A stretch of DNA of 55,781 nt from an uncultured Pelagibacteraceae bacterium (GTDB lineage Bacteria > Pseudomonadota > Alphaproteobacteria > Pelagibacterales > Pelagibacteraceae). Numbering within the stretch: the stretch's first letter is position 1; each line of letters begins with the position of its first letter. Where the stretch lies: the NCBI GenBank assembly GCA_902545825.1, contig CACCHS010000003.1:1-55781 (forward strand). Direction: 5' to 3'. This document shows positions 27,400 through 34,930 of this stretch, one piece after another. The position numbers were made by a program, and so were the translations under genes. The notes beneath the pieces are model-generated. The model saw only the letters and a program-made list of their open reading frames with translations. It did not search any database and was not told where the DNA came from.

Positions 27400-28407
27400 T
27401 TAACTAAACGCTTCTGTCCAGTTTCCTCTAGTCGATGCTTTTGAATATTCTGTTGCTCTTCCTTCAAAGAAGTTCATATGTTCAACAGCATTCAACATGG
27501 TATCTAACCAAGTTAGAGGATTTTTATCAACTTTATAAATTGGTTCAAGACCAAGCTGGGTTAATCTTCTGTTACCGATAAACCTTATATAGTCTTTTAC
27601 TTCCTGAGCAGTCAAACCTTGCATTGGACCCATTTCAAAAGCTAGATCAATAAAAGCGTCTTCATGCTCGATAATTGTTCTACACGCTTCATAAAGCTCT
27701 TTTTTAAGTTTAGGAGTCCAAACTTCTGGATTCTCTTTAATAAACTCTTTGAAAATTCTAATCATAGAGTTGCAATGTAAAGTTTCGTCACGAACAGACC
27801 AAGTTACGATTTGCCCCATACCTTTCATTTTATTAAATCTTGGAAAATTTAATAAAATTGCAAAACTTGCAAATAACTGAAGTCCTTCCGTAAATGCACT
27901 AAAAACTGCAACAGTCTTTGCTATATCCTCTTTTGAGTTTACATTAAAGTTTTGCATATAGTCATATTTATCTTTCATCTCTTTGTACTTCATGAAAGCT
28001 GAATACTCAGATTCTGGCATTCCAATAGTGTCTAGCAAATGTGAATATGCTGCGATGTGGACTGTTTCCATTGCTGCAAAAGCCGTCATCATCATTAAAA
28101 CTTCTGTTGGTTTAAATACAGTTGTATAGTGTCTTAAATAACAATTATTTACTTCTACATCTGCTTGTGTAAAAAATCTAAAAATTTGTGTTAATAGATT
28201 TTTTTCAGCTTGCGTCAGATTTTTTTGCCAATCTCTAACATCATCACCTAAAGGAACCTCTTCAGGAAGCCAATGAATTCTTTGTTGGGTTAACCATGCA
28301 TCGTAGCACCATGGATATCTGAAAGGCTTGTAAACTGGGTTTTCGACTAATAAACCCATTTTATTTGGTTGAATAATTTCTTTTTTCTCTTGTTTTATTA
28401 CTGACAT
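27400..28407 (-). CDS. nrdB: Ribonucleotide reductase class I, small (radical) subunit
   Basis: Holds the di-metal site and radical for dNTP synthesis. Ligands are visible: TQADVEVNN (Asp), AAMETVHIAAY (Glu, His and, four residues after His, the radical Tyr, as in the E. coli spacing), FTEGLQLFA (Glu) and VRDETLHCNSM (Glu, His). The ORF track begins at a GTG at 28416, but GAGGAG at 28416-28421 stands 8 bases before the ATG at 28407, so that is the start. The RBS and start lie inside the nrdA end. Confidence 0.96.
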   Translation of the reverse strand: MSVIKQEKKEIIQPNKMGLLVENPVYKPFRYPWCYDAWLTQQRIHWLPEEVPLGDDVRDWQKNLTQAEKNLLTQIFRFFTQADVEVNNCYLRHYTTVFKPTEVLMMMTAFAAMETVHIAAYSHLLDTIGMPESEYSAFMKYKEMKDKYDYMQNFNVNSKEDIAKTVAVFSAFTEGLQLFASFAILLNFPRFNKMKGMGQIVTWSVRDETLHCNSMIRIFKEFIKENPEVWTPKLKKELYEACRTIIEHEDAFIDLAFEMGPMQGLTAQEVKDYIRFIGNRRLTQLGLEPIYKVDKNPLTWLDTMLNAVEHMNFFEGRATEYSKASTRGNWTEAFS

Positions 28408-30341
28408 GATAAACACTCCTCGTATTCTGGTTGGTTGTCTTGTTGTTTTTTTGATTTATAAACGTTTGCTGTAATGTCTGTTGAATTTGCATCATTAACA
28501 TTTTCAGCTCGTTGAATTGATTTCGACCTACAGTAATACAAGCTTTTCAAGCCTTTTTTCCATGCTTGAAAGTGTATTTGATGTAATTCTTTTTTATGTA
28601 CATCTGCAGGTAAAAATATATTTATTGATTGTGCTTGAGAAATGTGTGGGGTTCTATCAGCACTCAATTCTATAATCCATTTTTGATCAAGTTCAAAAGC
28701 AGTTTTAAATACATCTTTTTCATTTTGAGTTAAAAAATCTAAATGAGAAACTGAACCTTGATTTGTAGTTATACTTGACCAAACCTCGTCGTTATTTTTT
28801 CCGTATTTTTCTAGTAATTGTTTAAGGTGTCTATTTCTTACATTAAAAGAGCCTGAAAGTGTTTTGTGTGTATAGCTGTTAGCGGCTATAGGCTCAACAC
28901 CTGGAGAAGTTCCACCACAAATTATTGAGATTGATGCGGTAGGAGCTATAGCAGTTTTATTTGAAAACCTTTCATTAATTCCATACTCGGCAGCATCTGG
29001 ACATGGTCCTCTCTCCTCGGCTAAATCTTTAGATGCTTTATCAACATATTTATGTATATGTTCGAATATTTTTTTATTCCATGCTTTACTCATAACCGAC
29101 TCTAATGGAATCATTTTTTTCTGAAAGAATGAATGTAAACCCATAACACCTAAACCAACGCTTCTTTCTTTTATTGCTGAATATGTTGCATCACTAAATT
29201 GTTCTGGAGCATTTTCAATAAAATCAGTTAATACATTATCTAAAAACCTCATTACATCACCAATAAAGTTTTCATCATCTTTCCATTCATCATACTTTTC
29301 AACATTTAAAGACGATAAACAACATACTGCTGTTCTATCTCTTCCATCTTTATCAATACCAGTTGGTAAAGTAATCTCACTACATAAATTAGATGTCTTA
29401 ACTGTAAGACCAGCAAGTTTGTGGTGTTGTGGTATCATTCTATTTACTGTATCTATGTAAATGATGTAAGGTTCGCCTGTTTCTATTCTTGCAGTTAAAA
29501 GCCTAATCCATAAATTTCTAGCTGAAACAGTTGCTTGAACTGCTCCATCCTTCGGACTTTTTAGAGCCCATTGCTCATCTAGTTCAACAGCTCTCATAAA
29601 AGCGTCTGATACCAAAACCCCATGATGTAAATTTAAAGCTTTTCTGTTTGGATCTCCACCAGTTGGTCTTCTCATTTCTATAAATTCTTCTATCTCTGGA
29701 TGATCGATTGGTAGATAGCAAGCAGCAGAACCTCTTCTTAAAGATCCTTGACTGATTGCCATAGTTAAAGAGTCCATAACTTTTATAAAAGGTATAATTC
29801 CAGAAGTTTTTCCAACTCTTCCAATTTTTTCTCCTATTGACCTAAGATTGCCCCAGTAACTTCCAATACCTCCGCCTCTTGCAGCTAACCAAACATTCTC
29901 ACTCCATAGGTCTAAAATTCCATTTAAACTATCACCAGCCTCATTTAAGAAACATGAAATTGGAAGTCCTCTCTTAGTTCCGCCATTCGATAAAACTGGT
30001 GTTGCTGGCATGAACCAGAGATTGCTTATGTAATTATAGATTCTTTGTGCATGTAAATTGTCATCAGCATAATGACTAGCAACTCTCGCAAAAAGATCTT
30101 GGAAAGACTCGTTCTCACCAAGGTATCTATCGCTTAGTGTCGCTCTACCGAAATCAGTCAAATTATTATCTCTACTTCTATCGATCTTTATTGTTATACC
30201 TCTGGAATTTTGGAATAACTCTGTATTCGTGTTTAACGAGAATAGGTCTGGTCTTTTATCTTTGGTTAAATCTTGTAATTTTTCGGTATTTTTGTATTCA
30301 GAGACAGCTTTCTTGATTGCCTGAGACACTAATTTATTCAT
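28398..30341 (-). CDS. nrdA: Ribonucleotide reductase class I, large (catalytic) subunit
   Basis: Reduces ribonucleoside diphosphates. The 647-residue protein has the active-site region PATPVLSNGG, LPISCFLNEAGDS, the ARGGGIGSYWG loop, TSNLCSEITLPTG, TAPTASIS and the C-terminal redox pair CLSCQ. It is about 110 residues shorter than E. coli NrdA (761). No 90-residue ATP-cone is seen ahead of the catalytic core, so the classical dATP brake seems absent. It overlaps nrdB by 10 bases. Upstream lies a 144-base gap, the longest in the window, with a candidate NrdR box pair. Confidence 0.95.
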   Translation of the reverse strand: MNKLVSQAIKKAVSEYKNTEKLQDLTKDKRPDLFSLNTNTELFQNSRGITIKIDRSRDNNLTDFGRATLSDRYLGENESFQDLFARVASHYADDNLHAQRIYNYISNLWFMPATPVLSNGGTKRGLPISCFLNEAGDSLNGILDLWSENVWLAARGGGIGSYWGNLRSIGEKIGRVGKTSGIIPFIKVMDSLTMAISQGSLRRGSAACYLPIDHPEIEEFIEMRRPTGGDPNRKALNLHHGVLVSDAFMRAVELDEQWALKSPKDGAVQATVSARNLWIRLLTARIETGEPYIIYIDTVNRMIPQHHKLAGLTVKTSNLCSEITLPTGIDKDGRDRTAVCCLSSLNVEKYDEWKDDENFIGDVMRFLDNVLTDFIENAPEQFSDATYSAIKERSVGLGVMGLHSFFQKKMIPLESVMSKAWNKKIFEHIHKYVDKASKDLAEERGPCPDAAEYGINERFSNKTAIAPTASISIICGGTSPGVEPIAANSYTHKTLSGSFNVRNRHLKQLLEKYGKNNDEVWSSITTNQGSVSHLDFLTQNEKDVFKTAFELDQKWIIELSADRTPHISQAQSINIFLPADVHKKELHQIHFQAWKKGLKSLYYCRSKSIQRAENVNDANSTDITANVYKSKKQQDNQPEYEECLSCQ

Positions 30342-30363
30342 AATTCCCTTATATTTATGTTAA

Positions 30364-30409
30364 ACAACTATATGTTGTATGTAGATTTGTTTAATATACT
30401 ATATAAATT
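30364..30409 (-). promoter_or_regulatory. Candidate NrdR box pair upstream of nrdA
   Basis: ACAACTATATGTTGT at 30364-30378 has perfect 5-base arms around an AT core, like the NrdR consensus. A weaker box, TATACTATATAAATT, lies at 30395-30409. Their shared CTATAT cores are 31 bases apart, the three-turn spacing typical of NrdR tandem boxes. Both lie between the nrdA start and a possible promoter (minus-strand TTGATT, 16 bases, TATTAA), where repression would work. The second box is degenerate. Confidence 0.5.
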
Positions 30410-30419
30410 AAAAATCAAC

Positions 30420-30438
30420 AGAACATATATAGAACATA
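30420..30438. repeat. 8-base direct repeat AGAACATA, 11-base period
   Basis: AGAACATA occurs at 30420-30427 and again at 30431-30438, one helical turn apart, in the divergent space between nrdA and the phosphomannomutase gene. It could be a binding site for a regulator of either gene. No known regulator is assigned, and chance is possible. Confidence 0.3.
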
Positions 30439-30485
30439 AGAATTTTTTTGCAACCAAAAAATAAAAAAAATATAGAAATATCAAT

Positions 30486-31940
30486 ATGGACAATCTTGTA
30501 AAAATAGATCCTTTTGGTTTTAGGGAATATGACGCACGATGGCTTTACCCAGAAAACATAAATCTTGGGGGAATCGTTAATTTAGGAAAAGGTCTTGGAA
30601 GTCAAATAATTCATCACACAAGAAAGAATAATCCAAGAGTTGTAGTGGGTCATGATTATAGATCCTATAGTGAAGAGATAAAAGAAAATTTAAAAAAAGG
30701 TTTAATCTCTACAGGATGTTTCGTAGAGGACTTGGGTTTGTCTCTTTCACCAATGGTTTATTTCGCGCAATTTAATTTAGATAGTGATGCTGTTGCAATG
30801 GTAACAGCAAGTCATAATGAGAATGGTTGGACAGGTGTAAAAATGGGTATCAAAAAAGGCTTAACTCATGCGCCTGAAGAAATGAAAGAACTTAAAGAAA
30901 TCACATTAAAAAGTAAATTTTTAGAAGGAAAAGGAAAGGAAAAGAAAATAGAAAATTTTCAAGATGTTTATAAAAATGATCTAATTAAAAAAAATAAGCT
31001 AAATAAAAAAATAAAAGTAATAGCAGCTTGTGGTAACGGTACAGCTGGTATATTTGCTCCAGATATTTTAAGAGGAATTGGCTGTGAGGTTGTAGAATTG
31101 GATTGTAAATTAGATTGGACATTTCCAAAGTATAATCCAAATCCTGAAGACATGGAAATGTTGCATGCTATAAGTAAAGCTGTAATAGATAATAATGCTG
31201 ACATAGGTTTTGGTTTTGATGGTGATGGCGATAGATGTGGTGTAATAGACAATAAAGGTAAAGAAATTTTTTCAGACAAAATTGGATTACTGATTGCTAG
31301 AAATTTATCAAAAGATCATAAAAAATCTAAATTTGTGGTTGACGTAAAATCAACTGGTTTGTTTAACACTGACAAAATACTAGCTTCAAATAATTGTGAA
31401 ACTATTTATTGGAAAACGGGTCATTCTCATATTAAAAGAAAAGTAAATACCGAAAACGCTTTGGCCGGGTTTGAGAAAAGTGGCCACTTTTTTTTTAATC
31501 AACCTTTAGGCTACGGTTATGATGATGGAATAAATTCTGCAATTCAAGTTTGTCATCTATTAGATAATGAAAATAAAAATATGAGTGAGATAATCAAATC
31601 AATACCAAATACATTTCAATCACCAACTATGGCACCTTTTTGTAAAGATGATGAAAAATATAATGTCGTTGATGAAATAGTGAAACAAATAACGGAAATT
31701 AAAAACAAAAAAATTAAAATTGATAGTCAAGAGATCAAAGATATACTTACTGTAAATGGAATTAGGTTTTCTTTTGAAGATGGTTCTTGGGGTTTAATAA
31801 GGGCTTCCTCTAATAAGCCATCTTTAGTTGTTGTCACAGAAAGTCCATCATCCGAGGAGAGAAAGAAAAAAATTTTTGATTTTATTGATGGCTTGCTTCA
31901 AAAAACTGGCAAAATTGGTGAATACGACCAAAAGATTTAA
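30486..31940 (+). CDS. Phosphomannomutase/phosphoglucomutase
   Basis: Interconverts hexose-1- and hexose-6-phosphates for sugar nucleotide synthesis. The 484-residue alpha-D-phosphohexomutase has the phosphoserine loop TASHNENGWTGVKMG near residues 107-121, the metal loop GFDGDGDRCGV near residue 244, the sugar loop GFEKSGHFFF and the phosphate-binding RASSNKPSLVV at the C-terminus. This is the AlgC/ManB-type layout. Which sugar is preferred cannot be read. It is divergent from nrdA; a weak TTGCAA-17-TATAGA promoter (30448-30476) would give a very short leader. Confidence 0.92.
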   Translation: MDNLVKIDPFGFREYDARWLYPENINLGGIVNLGKGLGSQIIHHTRKNNPRVVVGHDYRSYSEEIKENLKKGLISTGCFVEDLGLSLSPMVYFAQFNLDSDAVAMVTASHNENGWTGVKMGIKKGLTHAPEEMKELKEITLKSKFLEGKGKEKKIENFQDVYKNDLIKKNKLNKKIKVIAACGNGTAGIFAPDILRGIGCEVVELDCKLDWTFPKYNPNPEDMEMLHAISKAVIDNNADIGFGFDGDGDRCGVIDNKGKEIFSDKIGLLIARNLSKDHKKSKFVVDVKSTGLFNTDKILASNNCETIYWKTGHSHIKRKVNTENALAGFEKSGHFFFNQPLGYGYDDGINSAIQVCHLLDNENKNMSEIIKSIPNTFQSPTMAPFCKDDEKYNVVDEIVKQITEIKNKKIKIDSQEIKDILTVNGIRFSFEDGSWGLIRASSNKPSLVVVTESPSSEERKKKIFDFIDGLLQKTGKIGEYDQKI

Positions 31941-31948
31941 TAAGTTTA

Positions 31949-32101
31949 ATGTCAAAATTTAAGAGTTTACTTTTAAAATTAAAAAAAAATAAGTATTCAA
32001 AATTTTTTATTTTTAGTGGTTTTATTTTTTTCTTCGTTAAAGGATTAATTTGGTTAATCGTTATATTTTTTGCATACACTGGATTAGAAAATTTTTTTTA
32101 A
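31949..32101 (+). CDS. Small single-pass membrane protein (50 residues)
   Basis: This gene is too short for the ORF track. An ATG at 31949, 8 bases after the phosphomannomutase stop, opens 50 codons ending at TAA 32099-32101. A Lys-rich N-terminus (KSLLLKLKKNKYSK) is followed by a hydrophobic helix with FVKGLIWLIVIFFAYTG. The KGLIWL pattern recurs in small membrane proteins I recall from other alphaproteobacteria, without known function. Its end overlaps the convergent DUF4149 gene by 4 bases. Positive N-terminus and one helix suggest an inner-membrane peptide. Confidence 0.55.
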   Translation: MSKFKSLLLKLKKNKYSKFFIFSGFIFFFVKGLIWLIVIFFAYTGLENFF

Positions 32102-32490
32102 AAAAGGACGTATATCAGAATAAATAATTGAAGAAAATTTATCAAAACTGATAATGCGTGCGAATATTTAAATTTTTTTTCTTGATTACTGTCCTTAAAT
32201 TTATTGATTAATGGCATTAATATAAAATTTGAAATTATAAATAATAAAGAAATTACAAGAATTAAAAAGAAATCAGTCGTTATTTGTTGAATGAGATAAA
32301 AGCATATAACGCATGTTAAGCTTAATGCTAAATTTGTTAGATAATAATATGGAAATATTTTTCTTATAAATTTTCTTGAGGCATTTTCGTCTAAGACTGT
32401 GAAAGTAATAGGCGCAACAATAAATGAGAAAAATAGCATGATACCGAGAATTCCAGACGCCAAATAATAAGGTATATTGTCAATAATCAT
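32098..32490 (-). CDS. DUF4149-like small membrane protein
   Basis: The 130-residue protein has four hydrophobic helices. The first carries SGILGIMLFFSFIVAPITFTVL, and IFPYYYLTNLALS follows, which matches the DUF4149/TMEM205-like pattern (short helix with FSFVVAP, then FPxYY). Function is unknown in bacteria. The start shares a base with the stop of the ABM-domain gene, so the two are coupled. Membership is judged from remembered motif only. Confidence 0.7.
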   Translation of the reverse strand: MIIDNIPYYLASGILGIMLFFSFIVAPITFTVLDENASRKFIRKIFPYYYLTNLALSLTCVICFYLIQQITTDFFLILVISLLFIISNFILMPLINKFKDSNQEKKFKYSHALSVLINFLQLFILIYVLF

Positions 32491-32792
32491 TAAATAACAA
32501 CTTCAAAACCTTCAAAGTTAGGAGCTCCGATATAAAGATCTTTATGTTGACCAGCATTTTTATGTGCCAATCTAAAAGCCTCTGATTTGGTCCAATTTAT
32601 AAAATGTTCTTTAGTTTCCCAAATACTGTGAGAAGCATACAATGTGTGATTTTCAAACTTATTACCTTTTATTAAATTAAAATTTTTAAAGCCAGGAACT
32701 CCTTTAAGGTGAGTATCTCTATCACTCCAAACTTTCTCAAAGTTTTCTTCTTTTCCCAAAACAATTTTAAATCTATTCATTGCTATAAACAT
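32490..32792 (-). CDS. Antibiotic biosynthesis monooxygenase (ABM) domain protein, HmoA-like
   Basis: About 100 residues with the ABM ferredoxin-like fold: FIAMNRFKIVLGKEENFEKVW, PGFKNFNLIKG, HTLYASHSIWETKEHFINWT and EAFRLAHKNAG. HmoA/IsdG-like members break down heme or act as small monooxygenases. The ORF track start (32807) adds five residues; the ATG at 32792 (MFIAMNRF) matches the usual family start and is preferred, although no clear Shine-Dalgarno supports either. Heme degradation is a possibility only. Confidence 0.8.
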   Translation of the reverse strand: MFIAMNRFKIVLGKEENFEKVWSDRDTHLKGVPGFKNFNLIKGNKFENHTLYASHSIWETKEHFINWTKSEAFRLAHKNAGQHKDLYIGAPNFEGFEVVI

Positions 32793-32888
32793 GCTTATTA
32801 CTAGCATCCGAAACTAAAAGTTTTTTTTCTAATTTGTCGCATCATAAAATTAAAAAATTTGACTATTTAAAACATAGAAAGGAAATTT

Positions 32889-33095
32889 ATGAAAAAATTA
32901 ATAATTATATTATCTTTAATTTGTTTTACAGGGTCTGCATTTGCAGGATCTTGTCCGATGATGGCAAAACAAATTGATGAAAAAATTGCAGAAGCGCAAA
33001 AACTTAGAGATGAAGGTATGAAAGCTCATGACTCTGGTAACCATGGAAAGTCTGAAGAATTATTAAATAGTGCTTTAGAGCTTTTTAAAGGTTAA
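32889..33095 (+). CDS. Small exported helical protein (68 residues)
   Basis: A clear signal peptide (MKKLIIILSLICFTGSAFA, cleavage after AFA) is followed by about 48 mature residues. These form two likely helices resembling one TPR-like hairpin: IDEKIAEAQKLRDEGMKAH and NHGKSEELLNSALELF. There is a single Cys just after the cleavage site (GSCPMM), not in lipobox position +1. An AAAGGA stands about 5 bases before the ATG. The product is probably periplasmic. No function is recognised. Confidence 0.75.
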   Translation: MKKLIIILSLICFTGSAFAGSCPMMAKQIDEKIAEAQKLRDEGMKAHDSGNHGKSEELLNSALELFKG

Positions 33096-33105
33096 TGAAT
33101 TGAAA

Positions 33106-33135
33106 AAGGGGATAATATAATTTATATGTCCCCTT
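33106..33135. promoter_or_regulatory. Hairpin spanning the first ATG of the bcp gene
   Basis: AAGGGGA (33106-33112) pairs with TCCCCTT (33129-33135), with an AT-rich loop that contains the ATG at 33126. G:C pairs are rare in this DNA, so a 7-base stem with four in a row is notable. It could end the upstream small gene's transcript or mask the ATG at 33126, favouring the start at 33144. A T-run follows only on the minus strand. Confidence 0.4.
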
Positions 33136-33143
33136 ATTCTAAA

Positions 33144-33608
33144 ATGAAAATTTCTGAAAATAAAAAAGCTCCAAACTTTAAGCTTCCCTCTACAAATGGT
33201 TCAATATTTGAATTAAGTAAGATTAAAAATAAAAATATAATTTTATATTTTTATCCTAAAGATGATACTCCTGGATGTACTTTAGAGTCTCGAGACTTTA
33301 GTAAACTTAATGGTTTAATATTAAAAAATAATACGGTCGTTTATGGTATATCGGCTGATAATATAGAAACCCATTTAAAATTTAAAAAAAAATATAAACT
33401 TAAATTTGATTTATTATCTGATGAAAAAAAAAAAGTATTAAAAAAATATGGTGTGTGGGGTAAAAAAAAATTTCTTGGAAAAGAATATATGGGTATTATT
33501 AGAACTACTATAATTATAAAAGCTAATGGAAAAGTTCACAAAGTTTGGCATAATGTTCGAGTTAAAGATCATGCTAAAGAAGTTTTTGAGGAAATTAAAA
33601 ATATTTAA
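33144..33608 (+). CDS. bcp: Peroxiredoxin, BCP/PrxQ type
   Basis: Thiol peroxidase reducing hydroperoxides. It carries YPKDDTPGCTLESRDF with the peroxidatic Cys, and the family tail VWHNVRVKDHAKEV. The usual second Cys five residues on (GCTxxxC) is replaced by Arg, so this looks like a 1-Cys PrxQ. The ORF track starts at 33126; the ATG at 33144 (MKISENKKAP) fits family length better, and the upstream ATG sits inside a hairpin. Thioredoxin or glutaredoxin recycling is expected. Confidence 0.9.
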   Translation: MKISENKKAPNFKLPSTNGSIFELSKIKNKNIILYFYPKDDTPGCTLESRDFSKLNGLILKNNTVVYGISADNIETHLKFKKKYKLKFDLLSDEKKKVLKKYGVWGKKKFLGKEYMGIIRTTIIIKANGKVHKVWHNVRVKDHAKEVFEEIKNI

Positions 33609-33616
33609 TTTTACAA

Positions 33617-34063
33617 ATGAAAAAAGATAGATCCAAACCACTTATGCTATATGTGGCTGAAAAGATCTACACTAGTGTAACTAAAATAAAAAAAGATAAT
33701 CCTGGTATCACTATAATAGAAGCAATTGAAATGTTTTCAACTTCGAAAGAATATATCGAGATAAAATGTGGAAATTTTCATAACCAATTGTTTGATGACA
33801 TAAAAGAAAATAATTACGTTAATAAAGAAACAAAACTAAAAATTCCAGAGGAAACAATAAATCTGTTAAAAGTTCAAAAAGACTCAGTAATGGAAAAACT
33901 TAATTTTTCAAATAATACATATTTTGCAAAAAGTTCATTTCCTTTGTCGAATACTCAAAATTCTTTTGATCTGTTATGGCGTATGTGTGAAAGTTATGAG
34001 CTATGGTGTAAAGAAGTAGACAAAAAAGATCTGATTAAACTAAATATAACTGCTGAAAATTAA
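33617..34063 (+). CDS. Uncharacterised 148-residue protein
   Basis: No family is recognised. The protein is soluble and helical, starting with a Lys-rich MKKDRSKPLMLYVAEK. It has two Cys at about 65 and 123 (IEIKCGNF and RMCESYELWCKEVD gives a third) and an aromatic-rich C-terminal third. It follows bcp after 8 bases, suggesting co-transcription, and converges on a TSUP permease with 3 bases between stops. Codon use is like its neighbours. Likely a real lineage-restricted gene. Confidence 0.6.
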   Translation: MKKDRSKPLMLYVAEKIYTSVTKIKKDNPGITIIEAIEMFSTSKEYIEIKCGNFHNQLFDDIKENNYVNKETKLKIPEETINLLKVQKDSVMEKLNFSNNTYFAKSSFPLSNTQNSFDLLWRMCESYELWCKEVDKKDLIKLNITAEN

Positions 34064-34066
34064 TTC

Positions 34067-34900
34067 TTAAAGGTTCAAAAATCTATATATAAAAATTGTT
34101 CCAATAATATAAAGAAATATCCCAAAAAATCTTTGAACTTTTATTTTATCCATAGAATGAACTGTATTAGCTCCTACTCTAGCCATAATAGTTGTAATTG
34201 GAACAAAAATTAGAAAAGCTGGAATGTTTATAAAACCGATACTGAATGGAAGATTTGTTCTCAATAAAGTTCCTGATGTAAAAAATCCAATCGCTCCAAA
34301 TAAAGAAATTATAAATCCTATTGATGCCGCGGTGCCAATAGCCTTTTTAATAGAATAGCCAAAATACTTTAGTATTGGCACATTAATCATTGCCCCAGTA
34401 ATTCCCATTGGTGCAGAAACAAATCCGGAAAATAAACCTAATATTATTTTAGATAATATATTAAATTTTGCTTTAAACTTTTTTGAGTTTTCTTGAATTA
34501 ATAGTAAGTAGGCCCCAAAAAAATACACAATAACTGAAAAAAGTAGAACCAAGGTTTTTGTATTTAAAAATGAGGCTAATAATGTTCCAAATATAACCCC
34601 TATACCTACAAATAAGCCAAATGTTTTTAATAAATTAAAATCTACTGCTCTATGTTTTCTATGTGTCATAACAGAAGCTGATGACGTCATAATAGTTATT
34701 GAAAATGCAGTACCAACAGATAAATGCATTATGTATTGTTTATCGATAATTAATGTATCAAAAATAAAAAAAAGAAAAGGTACAGATATTAACCCTCCCC
34801 CTATTCCAAATAATCCAGCACAGAAACCAACTGGAATTGCAGCAATAATCATCAAAAGGATGAAAAAAATATAATTATTGGATGAAATTATATCAATCAA
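34067..34900 (-). CDS. TSUP (TauE/SafE) family permease, paralogue A
   Basis: A 277-residue membrane protein with about eight helices and the duplicated TSUP motif: FCAGLFGIGGGLISVPFLF near residue 22 and SAPMGITGAMINVPILKYFGYSIKKAIGTAA in the second half. TSUP carriers move sulfite, sulfonates or other organic anions. It is clearly paralogous to the permease on the other side of the malonyl-CoA decarboxylase gene; both share MHLSVGTA/S and IMARVGA/LGA segments. Substrate is unknown. Gap to the decarboxylase gene is 30 bases. Confidence 0.88.
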   Translation of the reverse strand: MIDIISSNNYIFFILLMIIAAIPVGFCAGLFGIGGGLISVPFLFFIFDTLIIDKQYIMHLSVGTAFSITIMTSSASVMTHRKHRAVDFNLLKTFGLFVGIGVIFGTLLASFLNTKTLVLLFSVIVYFFGAYLLLIQENSKKFKAKFNILSKIILGLFSGFVSAPMGITGAMINVPILKYFGYSIKKAIGTAASIGFIISLFGAIGFFTSGTLLRTNLPFSIGFINIPAFLIFVPITTIMARVGANTVHSMDKIKVQRFFGIFLYIIGTIFIYRFLNL

Positions 34901-34930
34901 AAGGACCTACAAATATTTTGGTCTTTAAGA

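Noticed and set aside
30968-31279. 103-residue minus-strand ORF in the phosphomannomutase gene
   Set aside because: It lies opposite the metal-loop region; no start signal or family.
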